From: Ruminococcaceae bacterium UBA2656
Lineage (GTDB): Bacteria; Bacillota; Clostridia; Oscillospirales; Acutalibacteraceae
Assembly (NCBI GenBank): GCA_002359465.1
Contig: DENA01000015.1
Span: 14,518-28,068, forward strand
Direction: 5' to 3'
Length of the DNA stretch: 13,551 nt
The notes beneath the pieces were generated by a model. It ran no database searches and had not been told where the DNA came from. It saw only the letters and a program-made list of their open reading frames with translations. This document shows, piece after piece, positions 6,806 through 13,274 of this stretch (positions are counted from its first letter, which is position 1; every line of letters begins with the position of its first letter). The position numbers and the translations under genes are program-made.

Positions 6806-8008
6806 TCAACTGCGAATGAGCCCCGCGACCGACCGAATTGCTTTTTCCTGAAGAATCTGCACTTTATCAAGTTTCTCCCACTGGAAATTCTGGTCTTCCC
6901 GCCCAAAATGCCCGTATGCCGCCGTTTTTAAAAACTGGGGCTTCCTGAGCTGGAGCTGCTCCAGAATGTCTGCCACGGAAAAGGAAAACGTATCCCTGAC
7001 AATGGCGTCGATGCATTCTTTTTTGATCTGTTCCGTACCAAACGTATTAACGGTAACGGCTACAGGGTCGGCTATGCCGATCGCATACGCAAGGGAAACC
7101 TCGCATTTTTTCGCCAGCTTTGCCGCAACGATATTTTTCGCAGCGTACCGGGCCATATAGGCCGCCGAACGATCCACCTTCGTCGGGTCCTTTCCTGAAA
7201 AAGCGCCGCCGCCGTGCTTGCCGACTCCGCCGTAGGTATCGACCATGATTTTACGCCCGGTCAGCCCCACGTCCGCCGCCGGGCCACCGATGACAAATCG
7301 GCCCGTCTGATTAATATAAATCCTGGTATTGCCGTTCATCCATTTTGGGTCCACCTCTCTGTAAATCACTTTATGTAAAATGGTATTGTAGATGGTCTCA
7401 TTGCTGACGTCCGCATCATGCTGCGCCGATATGATAATGCCCGTCAGATAAAGGGGTTCGCCCTGTGCGCTGTACTTCATGGTCACCTGGCTTTTTCCGT
7501 CCGGATAAAGCCACGGGATCGTTTTGTCTTTTCGAGCCTGCGCAAGCCTCATCACGAGCCTGTGCGCCAGATCAATGGTCAGCGGCATGCAGTTATCCGT
7601 TTCATCGCACGCATACCCGTACATCATGCCCTGATCGCCCGCGCCGAAAACTTTCTTTCCCTGCGAACCGTCCGCTTCCGAATGATCCACTCCCTGGGCG
7701 ATGTCCGGCGACTGAGCGGTAATATTGGTCAGAATCATGCAGTTATGAAAATCAAAACCCGTACAGGGCTTCGTATACCCGATATTTTTCACGATTTCCC
7801 TTGCAACGCCGGAGACATCCACTTTTGACCTGGAGGTTATCTCCCCGGCAATCATAATCGTGTTCGGAGATATCATCGTCTCAACGGCAACCCGTGATTC
7901 CGGGTCATCCGCCAAATGCGCATCCAATATTCCATCCGAAATCTGATCGCATATCTTATCCGGGTGCCCTTCCGTAACAGATTCCGACGTCACCAAATAC
8001 TCATTCAT
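6806..8008 (-). CDS. metK: S-adenosylmethionine synthetase
   Basis: Makes S-adenosylmethionine from methionine and ATP. The 400-residue protein is full length, starting MNEYLVTSESVTEGHPDK, with ATP-binding GHPDKICDQISD (14-25), GAGDQGMMYGYA (122-133), and the phosphate loop GGGAFSGKDPTKVDRSAAY (266-284). No key residue appears lost. The start has GGAAGAG a few bases upstream and lies only 10 bases after the stop of the response-regulator gene, so it is co-transcribed with the microcompartment genes. SAM is the co-substrate of glycyl radical enzyme activases, so an operon copy would fit a glycyl radical type BMC. Whether this is the genome's only metK cannot be told from here. Confidence 0.97.
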   Translation of the reverse strand: MNEYLVTSESVTEGHPDKICDQISDGILDAHLADDPESRVAVETMISPNTIMIAGEITSRSKVDVSGVAREIVKNIGYTKPCTGFDFHNCMILTNITAQSPDIAQGVDHSEADGSQGKKVFGAGDQGMMYGYACDETDNCMPLTIDLAHRLVMRLAQARKDKTIPWLYPDGKSQVTMKYSAQGEPLYLTGIIISAQHDADVSNETIYNTILHKVIYREVDPKWMNGNTRIYINQTGRFVIGGPAADVGLTGRKIMVDTYGGVGKHGGGAFSGKDPTKVDRSAAYMARYAAKNIVAAKLAKKCEVSLAYAIGIADPVAVTVNTFGTEQIKKECIDAIVRDTFSFSVADILEQLQLRKPQFLKTAAYGHFGREDQNFQWEKLDKVQILQEKAIRSVAGLIRS

Positions 8009-8018
8009 TCTCTCTTCC

Positions 8019-9047
8019 CTACCTTGATTTCAAAGCACCGCCCTGCCGCAGCGCCAATGATTTTTTATATTGAAACACCGTAACATGTTCGTATTTTTTA
8101 AATACCTTGCTGAAATAGCTGCTCTCGTTATAGCCCAGACGGAACGCGACGTCGATAATATTCAGATCGGTAAAGGAGAAATACGCCTTTGCCAGAGTGA
8201 GCTTTCTCATATGTAAATATTCAATCACGCTCACGTTCATCTGCTGCATGAAAATGCGGCTCAAATAGCCTTGGCTGATATTGCAGTGATCCACAATTTC
8301 ATTCAGCCCTATGTCCTTTTTAATATTTTCATCAATGTAATTAAAGACATTTTCCAATACCTTGTATTTTTTAATGCTGAGCTGCTGAAAAACGTAATTC
8401 ATCACGTTGAAAAGCCAGAATTCCAGACTTTTCTTTTCAGAGAACAGAACCTTTGTCATTGGAAACAGTTCTTCACATTTCGTCTGCCCTTCGTCCAGCC
8501 ATTCAAGAAGATTAATCAGGCTTTGTCCCAGTTTTATAAATGTACTCTTCAGCAGATCGTTGTTTTCCCCCGTATCGGAACAAATCTCATCTACAATCTT
8601 CGGAATTTGATAATACATTTTTCCGAAATTCTTCTCCTGAAGAATGGCAAAAAGGGCATCAGCCTGCCTGCCGTATTCTTTATGAGCCTCAATATAGTTG
8701 TCAAGCAGCGTTTTGATGGCGGCGAAGGTGACCGGCTTTGAAATATATTCCCTGACCTCTGCCTTTAAAGCCTCCCTTGCAAATTCAAAGTTGTTGTACG
8801 CGGAAACAATATAGATCGTGATATTATGGTTATCCTTATAAATCCGCTTGCTCGCTTCAATACCGGATATTCCCGGCATCATAATATCCATGAAAACAAT
8901 ATCAACGTTTTCCGTTTTACAAACCTGAACAGCCTCCTCACCGCTCTCAACAGTGCGCACAACGAAAAAGCCATCTACTTTGGATATCATAATCCGCATG
9001 GCTTCTCTCATCAGTTCTTCATCATCAGCAATTATAACGCGATACAT
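8019..9047 (-). CDS. Response regulator, REC receiver plus AraC-type DNA-binding domain
   Basis: Cytoplasmic transcription regulator of 342 residues. The receiver (1-115) keeps all phosphorylation residues: Asp8/Asp9, phospho-acceptor Asp54 in DIVFMDIMMPG, Ser82 in VSAY and Lys104 in SKP. A helical middle segment (about 120-235) links to an AraC-type double helix-turn-helix (about 236-330) with NEIVDHCNISQGYLSRIF and the second-helix signature NIIDVAFRLGYNESSYFSKVFKKY. The ATG follows the sensor gene's stop directly as TAAATG, with AAAAGG inside the end of the sensor gene, so the two are translationally coupled. It presumably activates the microcompartment operon; its targets are not visible. 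metK follows after 10 bases. Confidence 0.95.
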   Translation of the reverse strand: MYRVIIADDEELMREAMRIMISKVDGFFVVRTVESGEEAVQVCKTENVDIVFMDIMMPGISGIEASKRIYKDNHNITIYIVSAYNNFEFAREALKAEVREYISKPVTFAAIKTLLDNYIEAHKEYGRQADALFAILQEKNFGKMYYQIPKIVDEICSDTGENNDLLKSTFIKLGQSLINLLEWLDEGQTKCEELFPMTKVLFSEKKSLEFWLFNVMNYVFQQLSIKKYKVLENVFNYIDENIKKDIGLNEIVDHCNISQGYLSRIFMQQMNVSVIEYLHMRKLTLAKAYFSFTDLNIIDVAFRLGYNESSYFSKVFKKYEHVTVFQYKKSLALRQGGALKSR

Positions 9048-10346
9048 TTACAGTACCTTTTCATCATAGTTTTTGGGGTATTTTATCAAACACTTTGTGC
9101 CGCTTGCCTCGCTGCTTTCCATAACAACGTCGTATTTTGGCCCAAAGGAATTGACTAACCTCTGTCTGATATTGGAGATTCCCGTTTCAATGGCATCCCC
9201 TTCGTAGCCGCCTTCCTTATAGGGTTTAAACTTCCGGGAAATCTTTTCCTCGCTCAGCCCCAGCCCGTTGTCCTCCACGCAGATCACCACGTCATTGTCC
9301 TGATAATAAACCGCGACCCGGACGGTTCCGCCTTCGCGCTTTTGATTAATCCCATAAAAAACCGCCTTTTCAATAAAGGGCAATACGATAAAACACGGAA
9401 TCCGCTGCATATGTATATTATCCGCAATGATAATGGAATAGTTGAGCCGGTCGCCCAGCCGAACCTTTTGAATTTTCAGATACCGTTCGATGTTTTCCAT
9501 CTCTTCCGGTATGGAAATGGAGTTTTTTGTATTGGTCAGGTTATACCGTAAGAACTCCGCAAACATCGTTGTCATCTCATTGGTTTTCGGAGCATTCTCA
9601 ATGACGGCCAGATTGGAAATGGAATTCAGGCACCGGAATAAAAAGGACGGGTTCATTTGTGACTGCAGCGCGACCAGTTCCGCGTTTTTCAAACTGTACT
9701 CAAGTTCCATTCTCTTTTTCTTTTCGTTTAAGCTGTCCATTTCTTTATTTAAAGACTCTTTCTGCATTAACCCCGACAATTCTTTTTCACCAAGCTGGTT
9801 GATGATCATAGAAATTAAATCCGCTATATTGACAAACTGCTGATACTTCATTTCCAGTATTTCATTGAACAGGTCGCTCTTGCTGACTTTATAATCTTCC
9901 GCATGATGCATCACGGTTTCAAGCCGGCATATATTCTGCGGGGCGTCCAGACATCTGATCTGCCCCCCGATAAATCCTCCAAGATAATGCCCCCTGACGA
10001 TAATCGGAATGGCAACTTCCAATAATCCGCAGGGACAAAAATATACGGATGTTTTCTGTGTAACCGCCGCCTGTATGGCGCCGAACGCATCGGAGGACCA
10101 GCAAAGCCGCTTTTCTCCTTCGTTCTGCCTGATTTCACGGCAAAAAGAGGTAAAAGAGGTCAGCTCCGTAACCGGTTCTCCCTTGTAGTCCACTGTAACA
10201 AAGGCCAGCCCCGTCGCCTTGGCAATTTTTTCCTGGATATCTTCTAATTTTTCTTTTCCAAAAAGATGATTGATATCGAAGTTGCTGAATACGCTGTCTT
10301 CTTCCTGCACCAAATCCTTTGTCTTTGAATCAAAGAACCCATCCAT
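9048..10346 (-). CDS. PocR-domain sensor of the LytS histidine-kinase type, with degenerate kinase motifs
   Basis: Predicted cytosolic sensor of 432 residues with no membrane segment. Residues about 20-185 form a PocR ligand-binding domain: Cys69, Cys82, the CPC at 104-106 with the following GLLEVAIPI, and LGGFIGGQIRC. This domain senses small metabolites such as diols in PocR. A coiled coil (about 190-228) leads to a LytS-type kinase region (229-425). The H-box reads LQSQMNPSFLF where the family has NPHFLFN, so Ser234 replaces the phospho-accepting histidine; the codon at 9645-9647 is TCC. The N-box reads PFIEKAVFYG, with Lys327 where the family has Asn. The D-box VEDNGLG (357-363) is kept and the G2 loop is partly eroded (ETGISNIRQRL). 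It has AGGAGG 8 bases before the ATG. It may act as a ligand-gated partner of the receiver rather than as a kinase. Confidence 0.92.
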   Translation of the reverse strand: MDGFFDSKTKDLVQEEDSVFSNFDINHLFGKEKLEDIQEKIAKATGLAFVTVDYKGEPVTELTSFTSFCREIRQNEGEKRLCWSSDAFGAIQAAVTQKTSVYFCPCGLLEVAIPIIVRGHYLGGFIGGQIRCLDAPQNICRLETVMHHAEDYKVSKSDLFNEILEMKYQQFVNIADLISMIINQLGEKELSGLMQKESLNKEMDSLNEKKKRMELEYSLKNAELVALQSQMNPSFLFRCLNSISNLAVIENAPKTNEMTTMFAEFLRYNLTNTKNSISIPEEMENIERYLKIQKVRLGDRLNYSIIIADNIHMQRIPCFIVLPFIEKAVFYGINQKREGGTVRVAVYYQDNDVVICVEDNGLGLSEEKISRKFKPYKEGGYEGDAIETGISNIRQRLVNSFGPKYDVVMESSEASGTKCLIKYPKNYDEKVL

Positions 10347-10365
10347 GAAATTAACCTCCTAAATC

Positions 10366-10404
10366 AAGAATATACTATTTACACATATTATATAATATAT
10401 TCTT
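10366..10404. promoter_or_regulatory. AT-rich inverted repeat upstream of the sensor gene, candidate promoter/operator
   Basis: The 74-base spacer between the alcohol dehydrogenase stop and the sensor ATG holds a 9-base perfect inverted repeat: AAGAATATA (10366-10374) and TATATTCTT (10396-10404), separated by 21 bases that are partly symmetric as well. On the minus strand a TATAAT (10387-10392) lies inside it, but no good -35 box is found 16-18 bases upstream. A role as an internal promoter with an operator for the adjacent regulator is possible. The stem is A/T only, so a strong transcription terminator is unlikely. Confidence 0.45.
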
Positions 10405-10420
10405 ATGACTTTGGGGATTT

Positions 10421-11536
10421 TTAGTATATTTTTTTCAATAATGTTTCGACATCCTGTGCGGTTATTTGTCTTGGGTTCATCGGTGTACAGCCATCATTCA
10501 ACGCATTTTGGGATACATATTGGACATATTTGTCGAAATCAGCTTGTGTCACGCCGCATTCACTGAGGGAAACAGGCATATTCATCAGCTTTTTCAGCGA
10601 CCGGATAAACGTGATCAGGACAGCCACTGCCAGTTTTGGATCGACATTTCTTTCCACCATGCCCGTTTGGTAAGCCATTTTGGCATATTTGGTAAAAACC
10701 TTTTCATCCTGTCCGTTGAATAAAATCACTTCATTGAGCAGAATCGCATTTGCCAGCCCATGTGCAATATGGAAGGTTCCCCCCACCTGATGCGCGATGC
10801 TGTGGCTCATTCCCAAACCTGCTATGCTGAACGCGATTCCGGCCAGACTGGACGCCAGAAGCATTTCGCCCCTTGCTTCCAGATCGTCGCCGCAGCGATA
10901 GCATTTCAGCAGGGATTTCATAATCAGCTCCACCGCCTTTTCGGCCATTGCGTCCGTATATACGCTGGAGCCCTTTGCCACATAAGCCTCGAGGGCGTGG
11001 GTCATCACATCCATACCGGTATTTGCCGTAATATCCGGCGGGAGCGTGAGCGTCAGCTTTGCGTCAAGAATTGCTTCGTCGGGATAGATGCTGTCATCAA
11101 AAAAGATATGCTTCTGCTTTGTTTCGTGGTCCACCGCCACCGTCGCGGCCGTCACCTCGGAACCCGTTCCGCTTGTGGTCGGAATGGCGATCAGCCGGAC
11201 ATTGCCGGCTATTTTCATTTCCCGACCGAAATATAGAATTCCCTTCGCGGTATCAATTGCGGAACCGCCCCCGAAGGCGATGATCACTTCCGGTTTGAAC
11301 TGAGTCAGGATTGCGGCTCCTTTTCCGATCACGGTAAGCGGCGTATCGGGCAGAACTCCGTTAAAAAGCTTCACCTCGTTGCTGTTGTCGATTACCTCCA
11401 GAACCCTTCGGATGCTGCCGTTGTCTATTAAGAACTTATCGCAGATAATCCAGATTCTTTTTTCGCATATGGACGCCAGGCGTTCCAGCGAATTTTCCCC
11501 ATAAAAAATCTTGGTCTTCAAATATACACGTTCCAA
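10421..11536 (-). CDS. pduQ: Iron-dependent alcohol dehydrogenase (PduQ/EutG type)
   Basis: Reduces the aldehyde to alcohol with NADH, which regenerates NAD+ for the aldehyde dehydrogenase. The 371-residue protein is a group III, iron-containing dehydrogenase. NAD-binding FGGGSAIDTAKG is at 88-99 and IPTTSGTGSEVT at 118-129. Metal ligands by alignment to FucO-like enzymes are Asp176 and His180 (MDVMTHALEAY), His245 and His259 (HSIAHQVGGTFHIAHGLANA). The start is TTG at 11534-11536, backed by AGGGG five bases upstream; no ATG lies near. It follows aldehyde dehydrogenase copy 2 by 15 bases, so the two are co-expressed as a redox-balanced pair. No N-terminal encapsulation helix is seen. PduQ is the best name but substrate chain length is unknown. 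Confidence 0.9.
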   Translation of the reverse strand: MERVYLKTKIFYGENSLERLASICEKRIWIICDKFLIDNGSIRRVLEVIDNSNEVKLFNGVLPDTPLTVIGKGAAILTQFKPEVIIAFGGGSAIDTAKGILYFGREMKIAGNVRLIAIPTTSGTGSEVTAATVAVDHETKQKHIFFDDSIYPDEAILDAKLTLTLPPDITANTGMDVMTHALEAYVAKGSSVYTDAMAEKAVELIMKSLLKCYRCGDDLEARGEMLLASSLAGIAFSIAGLGMSHSIAHQVGGTFHIAHGLANAILLNEVILFNGQDEKVFTKYAKMAYQTGMVERNVDPKLAVAVLITFIRSLKKLMNMPVSLSECGVTQADFDKYVQYVSQNALNDGCTPMNPRQITAQDVETLLKKIY

Positions 11537-11551
11537 TTTAACCCCTGCTTT

Positions 11552-12922
11552 CTAACGAATGGAAAACGCATCCATCAACGTGCATCTTCTCCTCCTTGCA
11601 AAATGCCTTGCGGTTGTGCTCCCCTCGCCGGTCGTTGTGGCGATGGTAAAGCTGGTGTCGCCCTCCCCGTTGTATCCGATTCCAGCCAAGGAAGACCCGT
11701 TTTTCACAAATATGGAGGTCTGCATTTTCTTGGCAGCCCGGTTCAGCCGTTCAATGGACTGGGAATGGATGGTTGCGGTATGGCGGAAGCCCTGTTCAAT
11801 CTCAAAAGCCGTGTCCAGCGCTTCGTCAAAATCAGCCGCTCTGATGAGGGGAACAACCGGCATCAGCATTTCCAGTGTGGCAAACGGATGATGCTTGATG
11901 GTATCCACCACGATCAGCCTGATATCTTCATTGCAGGAAATACCGGCAACCTTTAAAATTTCATTGGCACTCTTTCCTTCAAATGCCTTGTTGACGCCCA
12001 TGTCCTGCGTAACAGTCGCGGAGGTCAGCTTCAGCATTTCTTCCTCGTTATTGACATAATAAACTTTGTTCTTTTTCAGCTCATCGATAAATTCATCCGC
12101 CGTTTTTGACACAACGACGATGCTCTTTTCCGATATGCACATGATGTTGTTGTCAAAGGAAGCGCCCTGCACGATGTCTCTTGCCGCTTTCGTGAGATCG
12201 GCCGTTTCATCGACAATGGCGGTCGGATTTCCCGGTCCGGCGCCGATGACCTTTTTCCCGCTGGTCAGCGCCTCCCGCAAAACGCCGTTTCCGCCCGTTG
12301 TAACCACCATGGAGATATCGGGGTGCGTCATCAGCTCGCGGGTCACCGCCATGGAGGTATCCCCCAATGTGACGACCAGATTGTCAATCCCACAGGTGTC
12401 CCGGATTGCTACATTGATCATTTCCGTTACAAATTGGGAAACCTTGATCGTCCTTGGGTGCGGAACATGCACCACGGCGTTGCCCGCCGCCAGCATGCCG
12501 ATTGTGTTGCTGATTAATGTGGCGCAGGGATTTGTGCAGGGATGCACGGCGCAGATCACGCCATAGGAAGACAGCTCATACAGGGTCATCCCGCTGTCGC
12601 CCGTTTTTACCTCTGTAATCAAATCTTCTACGCCGGGTGTTTTCCGGATTGCCAGAAGAAGCTTTTCGATCTTGTCTTCCACATTGCCCATTCCGGTTTC
12701 TTCCACCGTCATCTTCGCAATCACGTTTACCATTGGCATGAGCTCTTCCTTAATGGCATTGATTACTTCCTGACGTTCATTCAGAGTCAGTCTGGCATAT
12801 TGTGTATAAGCCCCCTGCGCAACGGCAACCGCGTCATTCACCGAACAGAAAACACCGCTTCTTACAATACCGCTGTATGTTAAGTATTTCTTAACTAGCT
12901 CTCCCATTTGTGCAGTATTCAT
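11552..12922 (-). CDS. CoA-acylating aldehyde dehydrogenase, copy 2 (EutE/PduP-related)
   Basis: Second CoA-dependent aldehyde dehydrogenase of the locus. The ATG at 12920-12922 gives 456 residues with GAGAGG six bases before it; an in-frame ATG at 12955 has no ribosome site. The nucleophile Cys is near 262 in SFDNNIMCISEK, GAGPGNPT is near 227-234, and GMGNVEDKIEKLL and the C-terminal ARRRRCTLMDAF match acylating enzymes. Compared with copy 1 it lacks the hydrophilic linker after a shorter N-terminal segment (MNTAQMGELVKKYL), and its oxyanion region reads VHPCTNPCATLISN rather than TPATNPTETVICN. The two copies are clearly homologous but far diverged along their length, so they are not a recent duplication. 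It sits upstream of the alcohol dehydrogenase. It could serve a different aldehyde, or form a complex with the dehydrogenase. Confidence 0.92.
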   Translation of the reverse strand: MNTAQMGELVKKYLTYSGIVRSGVFCSVNDAVAVAQGAYTQYARLTLNERQEVINAIKEELMPMVNVIAKMTVEETGMGNVEDKIEKLLLAIRKTPGVEDLITEVKTGDSGMTLYELSSYGVICAVHPCTNPCATLISNTIGMLAAGNAVVHVPHPRTIKVSQFVTEMINVAIRDTCGIDNLVVTLGDTSMAVTRELMTHPDISMVVTTGGNGVLREALTSGKKVIGAGPGNPTAIVDETADLTKAARDIVQGASFDNNIMCISEKSIVVVSKTADEFIDELKKNKVYYVNNEEEMLKLTSATVTQDMGVNKAFEGKSANEILKVAGISCNEDIRLIVVDTIKHHPFATLEMLMPVVPLIRAADFDEALDTAFEIEQGFRHTATIHSQSIERLNRAAKKMQTSIFVKNGSSLAGIGYNGEGDTSFTIATTTGEGSTTARHFARRRRCTLMDAFSIR

Positions 12923-12937
12923 CTTAACCTCTCTTTC

Positions 12938-12953
12938 GCCTGATTCCTCAGGC
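12938..12953 (-). other. GNRA-capped hairpin just upstream of aldehyde dehydrogenase copy 2
   Basis: In minus-strand RNA, GCCTGA-GGAA-TCAGGC forms a perfect 6-bp stem closed by a GGAA loop, which fits the GNRA tetraloop rule; the plus strand would carry a TTCC loop instead. It lies in the 70-base spacer between the eutN stop and the start of the dehydrogenase, ending a few bases before its GAGAGG ribosome site. It has no U-tract, so it is not a terminator. It could stabilise or delimit processed mRNA. Confidence 0.45.
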
Positions 12954-12992
12954 AATCAATTGCATAAATTCAGGACATGCCGCAGCCTGTTT

Positions 12993-13244
12993 CTAAACAT
13001 CCATGGTATCAATAATGCCGACAATGGCCATATCAATGGATACATTATGCTTTTGAACACGCACAGCCGACCCGGAGCAAACCAGAACATACTCGCCGAT
13101 ACCCGCCCCGACGTAATCGGCGGCAACCTCTTCGGAGCCGATATTGTGCTTCTGCGAATCGATTTTCTGAATGATCATCAGCTTGAACCCGACCAGTGAT
13201 TCTTCTTTCCGCGTCGCAACAACATTGCCCACAACTTTTGCCAT
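12993..13244 (-). CDS. eutN: EutN/CcmL-type BMC vertex protein (BMC-P)
   Basis: Small pentameric protein that closes the vertices of the polyhedral shell. From the ATG at 13244 it has 83 residues. It begins MAKVVGNVVATRKEESLVGFKL, matching the family's GxVVxTxKxxxLxGxKLL, and contains VGAGIGEYVLVCSGSAVR, the second family signature. The C-terminus IDMAIVGIIDTMDV is also typical. Start choice is not firm: AAAAGG lies 17 bases before this ATG, longer than usual, and only two before an in-frame GTG at 13259; the family alignment favours the ATG. It is preceded by a gene ending at 13275 and followed by the dehydrogenase, so it is within the operon. Confidence 0.93.
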   Translation of the reverse strand: MAKVVGNVVATRKEESLVGFKLMIIQKIDSQKHNIGSEEVAADYVGAGIGEYVLVCSGSAVRVQKHNVSIDMAIVGIIDTMDV

Positions 13245-13274
13245 ATATATGATAATCACAACCTTTTCTGCGGA

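Noticed and set aside
9645..9647. Histidine-to-serine change in the sensor as a sequencing error
   Set aside because: The N-box change at 9366-9368 is independent, the frame is intact over 432 codons, and His to TCC needs at least two base changes (CAT/CAC to TCC), so a simple read error is unlikely.
4547..12922. The two aldehyde dehydrogenases as a recent tandem duplication
   Set aside because: They differ throughout, including N-terminus and active-site surroundings, and are separated by six genes; they look like long-separated subfamilies.
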